Source: Fistulifera solaris
Lineage: Eukaryota > Bacillariophyta > Bacillariophyceae > Naviculales > Stauroneidaceae
Direction of reading: 5' to 3'
Length of the DNA: 64,000 nt
Assembly: GCA_030295235.1 (NCBI GenBank)
Contig: AP026148.1
Span: 434,001 to 498,000, forward strand
Positions within the stretch are counted from its first letter, which is position 1. Each line of letters starts with the position of its first letter. Both the position numbers and the translations under genes were made by a program. The notes below the pieces were generated by a model. It did no database searches. It was not told where the DNA came from and saw only the letters and a list, made by a program, of their open reading frames with translations. Below, piece after piece: positions 20,127 through 30,771 of the stretch.

Positions 20127-21583
20127 GAGCAAGCATCGCTCTCGAGGGAACAAGGTGTACTGAGTAGCGACTGAGAAACGCCGTCATAGACCGTACCCCT
20201 TTGTGCATAGAGCATGGATCTTCCAGCATCGGAGCTTTGTCGAAAAAGCAAAATTGTGGCTTCTTCTTTTGTGTCGTGTAGTTGCGATTCACGTTTGAAG
20301 GGCACAACAAGTTAAGAAAGAGAGGCAGCATTCAACTAAAAAGTCCTCTGTTAAAAGCACTTAAAGTATCAGATAACTAGCTACCCATCATGCTATATGT
20401 TAAGACTTAGCAAAAGTCGTAGCATGCCACGTGAGAGAACCACCAAAAAAGTGGTATCAGTACCAGGAAAGCATTCATTCATACGAACTAGTATTGACTG
20501 GTGAATGAAGTCTGCTTGCTAGGTCTACATGATTCTTTTCTTTGGAACCATAACAAAAGTTGATGGTTGCCGCGTGAGAGAACCATGAAGGAGGTGATGA
20601 GCATTCATTTTTACAAACTACTAGTGACTAGTGAACGAAGCCTGCTAGCTAGGTCTAAATTCTTTCTTTGGAACTTGTTAGGGTTCCCATTTCCCAGATC
20701 GCACTCCGTACTCCGTAGTGTTGTTTCATCGAGTCATAACTCTCAACTCATAAAACACACAACTCTCTTTATTCTTGCTTCAAAATCGATCGATAACCTT
20801 AACCTCAAACCTCAAGCCTCAAGCATTCGGATTTGGCTTTCGGCTTTCAGCTTTGAGGCTCAGTTTTCAGTACATTAGTCAAAGCTGTTAGGCGGCGAGA
20901 TAAGTTAGTACAAGGTTAGAGAATAAAGAACGGAGAAGCAAGGCGGTTGATGGTTGATGGGTGGAAGTCGGCGGTCGGCGGCTGATGGCTGATGGCGGAT
21001 GGCAAACGACAACACGAGGAATAAGGAATAAGCATCATGAATTTATGTGTGTCGGATGTCGGATGTCGGATATCGGATATGATTACGAATAGAGAATAGA
21101 CAATATGCTGACCAACACGCAATAAGGACTCTAGGGCAAACACATCGTGATGTTGTAATATTGTACATTGTAGCGTTATATCTTAAGGCACGTAGGATTT
21201 AGCTCTAATCAAAAGTCCCGTGTCCCGTGTCCCGAGGACAATTCTACGTGTTCCGTCTTCTAAAAACCATTCACGGGAACTGGGTCTGAAGTTTATGGCA
21301 CATAAAGCCATTCTCTTCCGTGTGCAGTCGCAGTTCGCAACCCATAAAGCGCAATGCGCAAAGGACAAAGCTGATGGAGACAGGCGTTTTCAGTGCTGTA
21401 ATAACAATCCAAACGAAAAAACTTGCAGGGTTTTCGATAATGTGGCATGAAATAATGACGTTAGGCACGCATTGTGAATTGTATAGCCCCAAAGAGAAAG
21501 AGACATTTTTTTCTTTTCAAGACGAGGCGAGACAAACGACTGGCTTATTTTCTTTTTAGCATCATCATCGAATTCCTGAAACA
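20127..21583. other. Non-coding region rich in imperfect repeats
   Basis: No supported gene in 1.46 kb. It contains a 110-125-nt imperfect direct duplication (listed separately). Slippage-like words follow: CCTCAAACCTCAAGCCTCAAGC near 20800, GGCTTTCGGCTTTCAGC near 20833, GGCGG/GATGG runs at 20946-21002, GTCGGATGTCGGAT at 21053-21079 and GTCCCGTGTCCC near 21214-21234. Confidence 0.65.
20424..20674 (+). repeat. Imperfect tandem duplication, about 110-125 nt per copy
   Basis: Copy 1 (20424-20548) and copy 2 (20568-20674) share CGTGAGAGAACCA, then GCATTCATT, then CTAGTATTGACTGGTGAATGAAG versus CTAGTGACTAGTGAACGAAG, then CTGCTTGCTAGGTCTA and TTCTTTGGAAC. The order of blocks is the same and spacing differs by small gaps. 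It is a diverged tandem duplication of unknown origin. Confidence 0.7.
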
Positions 21584-22111
21584 ATGGCACCAAAGTTATC
21601 CAATATAAACCGCAGGTGGCGTAGCACCGCTCTTGAAAAGGGGCAGAACGCTGAAAACACAGAGAGGAAAGGGTCATCCATCACTCAAGAGGAGACTGCT
21701 TCGGATTCATCGACGTTCCAAGTTGAGAGCATTGATCTGGATGATTTTGCATTGGCCATGAAAGACAATCCCTTAAAAGCTTCAGAGTGTGCTGTCATCA
21801 ACAACGTCGAGCATAAGTCATTGCATGGGAGAAAAGCAGCCGTTAATGAATGTGATAAAACGATTCGAACTTTACCGGAACCGACAAGGACACAATTGAC
21901 TCCAGAAAACATGCTCATCATGTTTGGTGACGTCTCGATTAGCGACGATGACATTTCCGTCACTAGTTTTGCATCAGAGAATACTTTACCATTGTATTGT
22001 CGAGATACACGGAGAAGTCCTTCTGATTCTCCTGACTTTTACACCGCGATTGCGCTTCAAGAGCAGGAGCTCATTCGTCTTGCTTTACAAATAAGCCTGT
22101 ATGATGTATAA
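21584..22111 (+). CDS. Acidic protein with a C-terminal ubiquitin-interacting motif
   Basis: An intact frame of 175 aa. It is hydrophilic and rich in Ser, Glu and Asp with no membrane segment. Near the C-terminus, A-I-A-L-Q-E-Q-E-L-I-R-L-A-L-Q-I-S-L-Y-D fits the UIM consensus (hydrophobic helix with A-x-x-x-S followed by an acidic residue). The RIO kinase encoded convergently 240 nt away also carries UIM-like helices, which hints at a common ubiquitin-linked role but does not prove it. No other domain recognised. Confidence 0.6.
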   Translation: MAPKLSNINRRWRSTALEKGQNAENTERKGSSITQEETASDSSTFQVESIDLDDFALAMKDNPLKASECAVINNVEHKSLHGRKAAVNECDKTIRTLPEPTRTQLTPENMLIMFGDVSISDDDISVTSFASENTLPLYCRDTRRSPSDSPDFYTAIALQEQELIRLALQISLYDV

Positions 22112-22351
22112 CATAAGAATTAAAGTGCTAATCTTTTAGGTCTATGTCGAGTGACGAATTTCATCTGAGTGATTCAAGCTTAGTGTTTTGCAATGATAGT
22201 CATCATTGTAGATTAAGCAGTAAGTTCTTTCCTTGTTCGGCTGGTTGCAAAGTAGCCCCCGAACCAAAGAAATGAAGTGATTCCCAATCAACTCACTTTC
22301 ACCATATCACTCAAGCAATAACGACCAATCCAACTAACGAAGTCACCACGA
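22112..22351. terminator. Convergent 3' spacer between the UIM protein and RIO kinase
   Basis: A 240-nt spacer between two converging genes, which should hold both polyadenylation regions. No distinct signal identified. Confidence 0.3.
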
Positions 22352-24165
22352 TTACTCGTCTACTGGTAGCCAATTTCTCGTAATCATCTGCATCAGTTCA
22401 TTATCAGAGATCACTTCGACTCCTTGAATCGCAAAGAATTTGTTCACGCGCTCGATATCACGATTGAGTAGATCCATAGCGCCCGGGTGCTTATGATCCA
22501 CAGCCTGTCCGAAGTCGATGAAAACTACATGTAACTCGTCAAGGTCTTTCTTTGACGATTCGTCACACCGATTCCCGAATGTAGATGCAGAAGCGATCAG
22601 AATGTTGTATTCACTGAGATCTCCATGTACTAAGTGAGCGTTGGAGTACAATCTGGCATTAATAGTTGAGGAAATGAAAAAAGTATTCATATGCGACAGC
22701 ATGTAATCTCACCTCTGAAGTGCTAATACGACTTGTTCATACAACGTTGACCAACGCGAGCTACCACGCCTTAAGTCGAGCTCACGCAATTGAGGTGCGG
22801 GCCAACCATCTTCACCGATAAATTGCATGAACAGAATGTTTTCTTTCACCAGAAGCGGAGCAGGTACAGGGACACCGGCTCGCTCAGCACGGACTATATT
22901 TCGATACTCCTTTTCGGCCCACAAAGCCAGCTGCTCGTGGGGGATGCCTTTCGGAACGATTCTCTTCTATAGCGCGGATCTCCATCTACATAATCGCCTC
23001 GAGCGCGAAACTCCTGGATTTTCTTGAATATTTTTACAGCCACATCACTAGTACTCGTCTTAATTCCATCCGCATGATGAATAACCGCCTCTTTCCCTTC
23101 TTTAACAATACCATTCAAATGCTCGATGACGCCGTTGTTGATAGCATGAGTAATACATAATCTCACAGAAGAATCCATTCCGCGCTTGGTGTTGTCTGCA
23201 TCCGAATTGGCTCGCCCAGTTCCATGAGCAGCCACGCCTTTGTTTGTACTACTTCTCTTCAGTGAGCTCATGAACGAGTTATACGCACGATTGCCAACAA
23301 TAACATCCTCATCATAGCGATGATCCAAACCTAATCGGTGAGCATTGGAAATACCATTCAACTCGACATCATGCTTTGTCCTTATTTCATTGTCAGGCCC
23401 TATCACAGAGCTCTGATTTTGCCTAGCCCACTCGAGTCTTCCAGCTGTATTCATTCGAAAGCCGGGATCTTGTTCCTGGGTCTCGTCCTCGACCAATCGT
23501 GGAGTGTTCTTTCGTAAAGGCCATGCATCCATTTCTGCCTGCACCTCTGCACGAGTTTTAATTCGAACATTCCCCGTTGAAGCTTCTTGTCGTTGACGAG
23601 CAAATATCGTCTCCTTTTCCTGTTCTTCTTGTGCTAAGCGTATCGCAAGCTCTATTGATCGTTTATGTTCCATCTCGTCAGCCTCAAGTAGTGCTTTTTG
23701 TATTGCCAATTGATCTTCCAGAGATAACTCTTGGTCCGAAAAGGCAGGTGAGAAATGGGTGTCACTTTCGTCTGTCGCTCCAGAAGGTATTAAATTCTCT
23801 CCGTTTTCATATCGATTCCTATTGGAATCTCCGACTAATTGCAGTAAAGCGCTATCACTTTGAACACTTGGGTCGAATTTCCCCTCCGTATTTACCGCAC
23901 TGGCCTCAATGAGTGAAAGTCGTACTGCTTGCTGAAAATACTCATCTTCATCTTCGTGATCGACAGCGGAAATCTCGCCATCATTCTTTGAACGTTCGAT
24001 GGCCAATAACAAAGCTTGGTCTTCCTCATCCATCTCCGAATGCATTGCTGTTTCCGCACGCTTGCCGTCTTCTTCTTCCTTGAGTATCGACGCAAAACTC
24101 GTCACAGGACCTCTTGAATGAGCCTCAACGCCCCATATTCTGCTTCCAGTGTTTCCCGCGTTCAT
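22352..24165 (-). CDS. RIO-type protein kinase (RIO3-like) with N-terminal UIMs
   Basis: Exon 1 (24165-22713) and exon 2 (22652-22352) flank a 60-nt intron; one G appears missing near 22947. The product is about 584 aa. The N-terminal 200 residues hold UIM-like helices (Q-A-L-L-L-A-I-E-R-S and F-Q-Q-A-V-R-L-S-L-I-E). The RIO domain follows: I-V-K-E-G-K-E-A-V-I-H-H-A (P-loop), V-A-V-K-I-F-K (ATP lysine), W-A-E-K-E-Y-R-N, L-V-H-G-D-L-S-E-Y-N (catalytic loop) and V-F-I-D-F-G-Q-A-V (metal-binding Asp). RIO kinases act in 40S ribosome maturation. RIO3-like is my best subfamily guess from the region before the P-loop. Confidence 0.85.
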
Positions 24166-24677
24166 GATCTGTGCACTTCAGTAAAAGTATCTTGCTAGGA
24201 AGGATTTTTTTGGTGTCGTTCACAGGATTGACCTGTATCGATGATCACGAGAAAATTTAATCAATCGTGAGCCACGAAAGGGTGCGGGTATGTTGATTTT
24301 TGGTTGGGTTTGGGTTCGCTCTTCTGCGAAGGCTTGTCGTAGCAGCACCTATTCGCCTAAGTAAGGCCGACAAAGACATTTTGAGTACTACGTACTTGAA
24401 ACCCCAGTATTGCGTACCGGCAACGGCTCTCTACATCATGAACGAGGGTGAGACTAAGTCTGTCGTACCACGAAAGGGTCTACACACGCCTCCACCTCCA
24501 CGTAATAACCCAACGCTCCTTGAAAGCCAACGAGAGTTTAACTGGTTCACCACCCGCGCTATTATCGCCACCTACATTCTAGTCGAAATGGATGGGTGTT
24601 AGTGACGAAAAAGTATAAAAAACGAAGCTTCTTGTAAGAAATAAGTTTTTCGTCATTATCGCACCTTTTGAAATCAA
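24166..24677. other. Divergent intergenic region, no gene seen
   Basis: Separates the RIO kinase and TerC genes and probably carries both promoters. A 100-codon frame starting at a non-ATG codon (24300) shows no family features. Confidence 0.4.
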
Positions 24678-25907
24678 ATGGTGGATCACCGAGAACGAAG
24701 AAAGAATAGAGCATATACGCGCACTTCAACTGCACCTTTTCGTGTCACCTTGCGATATGTTGTTGCTCTTATTCTTTTACAATTGACGATGGGGTTCTCT
24801 CCTCATCTCATGAACCGTTTCGTACTCAAACGAGATTCGACGACTTCTTGTAAAGTGCTGAACGGTGGAAATCAACCAATAATGACATCCTCGACGATCC
24901 AGTTTATGAGTCCGACGGAAGAATTTGTCGATGCTCAAACAACCAATAGCTCCGATGGAATCCCTCCTCCTTTTTCTGTCACCTTAGAAAAAGATGACTA
25001 TTCGTACAAGGAAGCGGTCCTCAGAACGCTGGGATGGGTTAGCTTAGCTGGTGTTTTCGGTTGTGTTCTATGGGCCGTGGGCGGGTCGACGGTAGGGGAA
25101 GAATTTTTGCGGGTTACCTTGTAGAGCAGAGTCTCTCGGTAGACAATCTATTCGTTTTTCTCTTGCTCTTTGAATATTTCAAGGTTCCTGTAAAACTGCA
25201 GGATCGAGTGTTAAATTGGGGTATTTATGGAGCTATTATTATGCGGGCTGTGATGATCGGTCTCGGAGCGGCTGCCTTGCAACAGTTTCATGCCATCTTG
25301 CTAGTATTTGCGTCCATTCTTATCTACAGCTCTGCGAAGTTTTTTATTGGAGACGAGGAAGGGGAGGAAGAAGATCCTAGTCAAAACACAATTGTCAAGT
25401 TTTCACGGAGTCTTATACCATCTACAGACGAATTTCACGGCAAGAAATTTTTCACTATCGAGGATGGAATGAAGAAAGCGACTCCATTATTTATCTGCAT
25501 GATTGCTGTTGAAATCAGCGATGTCGTCTTTGCCGTTGATAGCATTCCTGCGGTTTTCGGTGTCACCGAGGTGAGTATTCTTTAGGCTCACTCGTCTAGT
25601 GCGGATACCCAGAATCTCATATTTCCTCATCCAGAATCCGTTGATAGTTTTCTCCTCTAACATGTTTGCCATCATGGGTTTACGGAGCATGTACACGATT
25701 CTGTCAAAGGCCGCAACAGATCTAAAGTATTTGGAACCAGCAGTCGCTTTAGTCTTGGGTTTCATCGGGTCGAAAATGGTTGCCGAGTACTTTAACTACG
25801 AGATACCTACCAATATCGCACTTGGTGTTGTTGCCTCACTCCTTATCTCAGGAGTTGGTGCGTCAATTTGGGATAAGCAGCAGCGAAAGAACGACCAGAA
25901 TGAGTAG
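24678..25907 (+). CDS. TerC family integral membrane protein, plastid-targeted
   Basis: About 388 aa from two exons (24678-25570 and 25635-25907) with a 64-nt intron; one T appears missing in the run 25104-25108. After an N-terminal hydrophobic segment with M-G-F-S-P (plastid-like cleavage site), the TerC core reads L-G-W-V-S-L-A-G-V-F-G, G-Y-L-V-E-Q-S-L-S-V-D-N-L-F-V-F, D-R-V-L-N-W-G-I-Y-G-A, S-D-V-V-F-A-V-D-S-I-P-A-V-F-G and N-P-L-I-V-F-S-S-N-M-F-A-I-M-G-L-R-S. Seven to nine helices are expected. The Asp residues in the S-x-D-N and A-V-D-S motifs are typical of the family. The Arabidopsis plastid homologue is needed for thylakoid membrane biogenesis; a similar role here is inferred. Confidence 0.9.
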
Positions 25908-26171
25908 TAATCTGCTTTTTCCTCAGAATTGCTATATTTTGATCGAAATACAGAACTTTTTATCATTAGTCAAATCATAAAAATCCGTCCAATATCTTAT
26001 TATACCGTACCCTAAACCAGTGCCAATCTCAGCAGAACCATAGTCATTTACTATGCAGAATCATTGATGAGTCAAAATAAGTAAGCAGTAACATATTCGC
26101 TTTACTTTAATCATTATTGTTTTGCAACTTCACCGCCAGAAGTTTTCGACGTGATACCCTAAATTGAAAAA
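25908..26171. terminator. Convergent 3' spacer between TerC and the MUB-like gene
   Basis: A 264-nt AT-rich spacer between converging genes, probably holding both 3' untranslated regions. Nothing else seen. Confidence 0.3.
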
Positions 26172-27107
26172 CTAGAGAATGGAGCAAGGGCACCCGGCAT
26201 TCGTCTGTGGTGTATTCGACGAGTTCTGCGCGTTTCGTGAGTTGTTGACTGATGTTGAACCACTGGAAAGCTTCTTATCTTTCGCATCGCTAGTTGATTC
26301 AAGGGCGGGTTTTATCGAGACATTGATCGGAGTGGGATGTGTCTTAAAGCTTGGAATTTGAATGTCCTCTAGCGTGCGTGAATCTGGCATAAGAAAACCC
26401 TTTCCCATACATACCAACCGTAGATTTTCTCCACTCGCACATGAGGGAGCATCTTTTGAAAGAGGCATACGTCAAAAATGGTGAGGGCGCATTTGTGTGC
26501 GAGTGGCGGTATCAGCGTTACTTACCTTCAGGCCAGGCTGACAGTAGCGCCCCCTTCACATCACCAACTGTGTCGCTAGGATTACATTCAATTGTTACGG
26601 CTAAGCCATCTCGGTTAGCAAAAAGAAATCGAAGCGTTATTTTGTTCGGATCGTATTTGAAAGATGGCCGTGACTTTTTCGACGATGAAATGATCGGGGT
26701 TGATAGACTTGCCGTCGCCTCGTCAATTTTTGGCACTGATACCTCCAAGGTATCATTTGCTTTGTTTTCTGTAATGCTATTCTCTTTCATGGTGTCCGAA
26801 TTCTCCTTTAACCCATCCTGACTAGAAGTTGGCGCACCGTCTTCTCCTACTATCCCTGAACGTGCCTGGTCACGATCAATGTCTCCATTTGTACGTTCGT
26901 TAGAGGCAACGCTCTTCACATTCGGTTCGTGTTCTGAGACTTCCCTTTGGTTCAAATCGGAAGCAAAAGAGTAGTCTCTATCTCGTCCGCTGTTGAAGGT
27001 TTGTCCTCAGCTGTGTCTGCTGCTGCTTTGTGGTCTCTCTCCACATCTACTTCGGCCCCGCTTTCGGCCTCTAGAGCTTCTTCAGGCTTTTCTGGTTTTT
27101 CCATCAT
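26172..27107 (-). CDS. Membrane-anchored ubiquitin-fold protein (UBL3/MUB-like) with CaaX box
   Basis: Exon 2 (26452-26172) follows a 73-nt intron (26453-26525); the upstream exon runs to 26526. The ubiquitin-like domain reads I-T-L-R-F-L-F-A-N-R-D-G-L...D-T-V-G-D-V-K-G-A-L-L-S-A-W-P-E, then L-R-L-V-C-M-G-K-G-F-L-M-P-D and L-E-D-I. The C-terminus is C-P-C-S-I-L, a geranylgeranylation-type CaaX box as in plant MUBs. An acidic N-terminal extension of about 145 residues starts at the ATG at 27107 but needs one base slip between about 26985 and 27040. MUB/UBL3 proteins sit at the plasma membrane and direct E2 enzymes or vesicle sorting. The long extension is unusual. Confidence 0.8.
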
Positions 27108-28136
27108 TAGAAACGATACTATCGCTGTTGAATTGCGTATGCTGCCGTCGACACAGTGGCAAGGTCTGATTTTCGAACGACTCGATCAACGTTTCATCAA
27201 CCTTTTGTTGGCTACGTCGTAAGCCACTTGTCGCTATACGTAATGTTTTTCTTTCAGCTTGTTCAGCAGCGTGCTGATTAGAACACCACTGACGAAACTA
27301 GCAAGCGTTTGGTATAACTTTTGTGTGCCTTATGCATTCTTTGCACTTCGTTGCAGCAGCGTTTTGCTCGCAATTTTTCTGCGACGGAAGAAAACGGAGA
27401 ATACGGAAAAGAGTGTGCATTTTTTAGGTCATAAGCGAAAGACCCGTATCCTATCGGTACCAAGCCTCGAAGCGTCGTGTCCGAGAGGTTCTCACCAGTC
27501 ATTTTCATTTTTGTCATTCCGAGTACGGTAGATGATGCATGATGCATGATACATGATACTGGTACATGGCTCCAATTGAAACTACTGAGTAACAACAGCT
27601 AGGGCGAAACAAATCATCCGTTGAACTATGACTAAATGATAAGGCTTGACGAGAGAAATCAGACAGAAATTATTTGGTTCTCTACGGAGCATCATGTCAG
27701 ATCTATTTGTTCGTCACTTTATGCTCCCCATAGCCGCCAGCAGCTTTTAATATACGTGATACTTCGAACGAACCAGCAAAGAAGCCAATGTGACTTTGTT
27801 GCGCATTGAGTAATATTTGAAGGTATGGTCTCTATCCGAATTGGATACTCAACAATCAGCTAGGTCAAAGTGGTGGGCGGCAATTACGAACTACGACGCC
27901 CGAGGTGTGGAGTTGTTATAGTTCTTTGGTTGAATTCGGTGTGCAGACGTAGTATTTTTTCGTTGTCTAGTTCGACAGGATACCAATTGAGCGAAGAAAC
28001 TAAAGTCATATTGCAAGAGACTTGTGTAAAGTTAACAACGAGGCTTCTTTCGGATTGATTTCGAATTTAATCAAGTTTAGCTTATAGACTGTGCACACAA
28101 AGGTTCTAGAGTCACACACTATTGATCGTAATGTAC
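27108..28136. other. Intergenic region of about 1 kb, no gene seen
   Basis: Only short open frames with non-ATG starts or no recognisable features are present. It contains an ATGATGCATGATGCATGATACATGATAC iteration near 27532-27560 and otherwise nothing I can name. Confidence 0.5.
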
Positions 28137-28595
28137 TTAACTCGATAATTTAGCGTGATTGGTAATCGCAGCTTCGATCGCTTCAGCGTTAGCGCCATTG
28201 ACCACGTCAACCTTTTCTCCATTCACGAAATAATGAAACGATGGAACCGATCGAACACCTTCCCGCTTCATTAGCTTGGATGCTTCGGGGGAAGCATCAC
28301 CAATAACCTTGAGGAAAACGGCATCGGGGTACTTTTCCGAAAGTTCTTCGAATTTTGGGGCAATTACTTTGCAGGGCCCACACCAAGTGGTCGAGTAGTC
28401 GACAACAACCAAGGCGCTACCCGCATTCTTAATTGTGCTATCGAAGGCCGATTCGCTTGCAATATCGATGACTGCCATATCAAGTGGAGCGTGTTTTACC
28501 GTTCGGGTCACGGCAAATGGGTGCGCCGGCGAGAAAGCCGCCGACAGTGATAGGAGCGACGCCAACGTGGTGAGAAGGCAAGCTTTGCGGATCAT
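28137..28595 (-). CDS. Plastid thioredoxin
   Basis: An intact 152-aa frame. A signal peptide ends in S-A-A-F-S-P (diatom plastid cleavage motif), followed by a short transit segment and a thioredoxin fold. The redox site is W-C-G-P-C-K, followed by V-I-A-P-K-F-E-E-L-S-E-K-Y-P and the cis-proline S-V-P-S-F. The sequence around the active site is closest to plant f-type thioredoxins (V-I-A-P-K-x-x-E-L-S-E-K-Y), although subtype assignment from motifs alone is tentative. Plastid thioredoxins relay electrons from ferredoxin to light-regulated enzymes. No frame slip. Confidence 0.9.
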   Translation of the reverse strand: MIRKACLLTTLASLLSLSAAFSPAHPFAVTRTVKHAPLDMAVIDIASESAFDSTIKNAGSALVVVDYSTTWCGPCKVIAPKFEELSEKYPDAVFLKVIGDASPEASKLMKREGVRSVPSFHYFVNGEKVDVVNGANAEAIEAAITNHAKLSS

Positions 28596-29110
28596 GTTAG
28601 ATACTTGTTTTGACGTAATGCGGTGAAACAGGATCGATTAAGGTAACTCAAAGGTCGATCACCAAATTTGCTGTCAATCTTTTCAGTGTCTCGAGGAGGA
28701 TCGTTCTTCGCGTCAATGGAACTGTTGGATGTACTTGTATGGCACTGCGACCGCGTGTATTCGAATGTTGTCGCCGTCGTCGGCGCCGAAGCTGGTACTT
28801 GTACAAAATACTTAGACAATAGTAGTACCGTAAAGACAATCCTGATGCACATTTCGATACATCTTATTCTATTCTCACACCGTATCCGGTGATGAATTCT
28901 CTTCAATGAGAAAGTGCAAGAAAAAAGTGTGCTTCGCTTTTCTTCAGTCACGCTCGTGTCTAGCAGGATCCAATAGGTTATGAGTTGTTTGGAAGCCGCA
29001 CTTGCGATCGGATGAGATCCGTTCGAAAACGCGAGACACGCACAAAATCCGATCTTTTCGGTTCTTGACGATCATTAACGAATTATCGTGAATTCACCTA
29101 ACTTTTAAAC
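28596..29110. promoter_or_regulatory. Divergent promoter region of thioredoxin and argJ
   Basis: A 515-nt spacer between divergently transcribed genes; both products carry plastid-type presequences. No open frame is supported. Confidence 0.4.
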
Positions 29111-30700
29111 ATGTGGTCTGCTGGAACTGTTCTGCTAGTGTTGTCCATGCCGCTTTCGGCGATGGGTTTTCTGCCAGGGCTGGCGGCAGCTCATGGAAGC
29201 CGCGTACAATCCGATGATGCAAACTTCCGTCTTTTGGCCTCCGATACGCCAGAGGTCCTTCCTGAGTTTGCTGACAAGAAAGAATACATGGAGTACATGG
29301 AGACTGTCTCGTCGTTGCCAGAAGGATTTGCAGTCGGTACCGCGAAAGGCGTAAGTTCAACGTTGATTACGGCAAAGGGAAGACTTCTGCGCTGACATGT
29401 TGATGTTTTGCAGACATTTGTATCGGAAGAAGCCCCTCTTCTAGGAAACCTCCCCATCAAAGCGACAGTGATTCACCTAACAAAAGGACCCTCGGACAAC
29501 TGGGCTGCTGTTTTCACCAAAAACAGGGTAGGTTTCCTTCAGCATCAATGAAATTATCTTACTGAGTCGTCTCAATTGTCAATTGTTTACTCAAAAAGTT
29601 CCCTGGAGCGCCTGTGATTGTCGGTCGAAAGCGCCTTGCTAGCAGGGGTCCGCTGCACGCCCTGGTAATCAACAACAAAGTATCCAATGTGTGTTCTGGT
29701 GGCGACGGAGTCGGGAACTCGGAGCTTGTCTGTCAAGCTGTTGCCGATGTGCTTGACTTGCCTGGGGGAGCTGCAACTGTCTTACCAAGTAGTACTGGAG
29801 TGATTGGTTGGCGGCTGCCGGCCAAGGAGTTGGCGAATGACATTGTTCCTAAAGCTGCAGAAAATCTGCAGTCTTCTTCCGCGTTGGCGGCAGCGGAAGC
29901 GATTTGTACTACAGATCGTTATCCAAAGGTGCGAAGCAAGACTCTTTCGAATGGAGCCCGCTTAGTCGGCATTGCGAAAGGTGCTGGAATGATTGAACCG
30001 AACATGGCAACCATGCTGTGTTATATTATGACCGACGCTACTATTCCCAAAACGAAATTACAATCCATGCTATCGGAATCGGTCAACCAATCGTTCAACT
30101 CAATTTCAGTCGATGGAGACGAATCTACGAGCGACACAGTAGTACTTGTCTCATCAAACCAGAAAGGGGGAAGTCCCCGACGAAGAGTTCCGAGCGGCTC
30201 TCGATTTCGTCTGCAAAGGCTTGTCGGCAGATATTGTGCGCAACGGAGAAGGTACCGGCCACGTGATTCGAGTTCAGATTGATAACTTCCCTGGATCCGA
30301 CCATTTGGCTCGTCGCTTAGGACGTCATGTAGTAAATTCACCACTCTTCAAATGTGCCGTTTCGGGTAATGATCCAAACACAGGACGGCTTGCTGCTGCT
30401 GTGGGTTCCTTCATGGGCAAGTTTGCAAACGACGAGGACATTTCAGGTATGACTTTGACTCTTGGTGGTCGTGTCATTTTTTCGAAAGGCAAATTCGTGC
30501 TAGAAGGCGATGCCGTAGAAAAGGAAATCAGTCAACACATGTCTAATGCACAATTCGACGAGCATTCAGACTATCCTCCTCATCAGCGATTTGTGGAGAT
30601 CGGAATTAATTTTAATGGAGCAGGATCGGGCAAAGCGGTTGTCATGGGAAGCGATTTAACTGCCGAGTACGTTGCTGTCAATGCGGATTATCGAAGCTAA
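29111..30700 (+). CDS. argJ: ArgJ, ornithine acetyltransferase / N-acetylglutamate synthase, plastid
   Basis: Three exons (29111-29350, 29414-29527, 29599-30700) with introns of 63 and 71 nt give about 484 aa; one extra G lies in the run 30166-30170. A signal peptide with A-M-G-F precedes the mature part. Hallmarks are F-T-K-N-R-F-P-G-A-P-V, S-S-T-G-V-I-G, the self-cleavage site K-G-A-G-M-I-E-P-N-M-A-T-M-L (cut before the catalytic Thr), S-V-D-G-D-E-S-T-S-D-T and the C-terminal V-N-A-D-Y-R-S. ArgJ moves acetyl from N-acetylornithine to glutamate in the cyclic arginine pathway, which in algae sits in the plastid. Confidence 0.93.
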
Positions 30701-30771
30701 GTCATACGGAGTATAGACAAAATTGCAATCGATTTTCACTTTTAAACGTACACACATGCTACTATCGTGAG

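Noticed and set aside
24300-24602. 100-codon open frame upstream of TerC
   Set aside because: It begins at a TTG codon, lies in a divergent promoter region and resembles no protein family.
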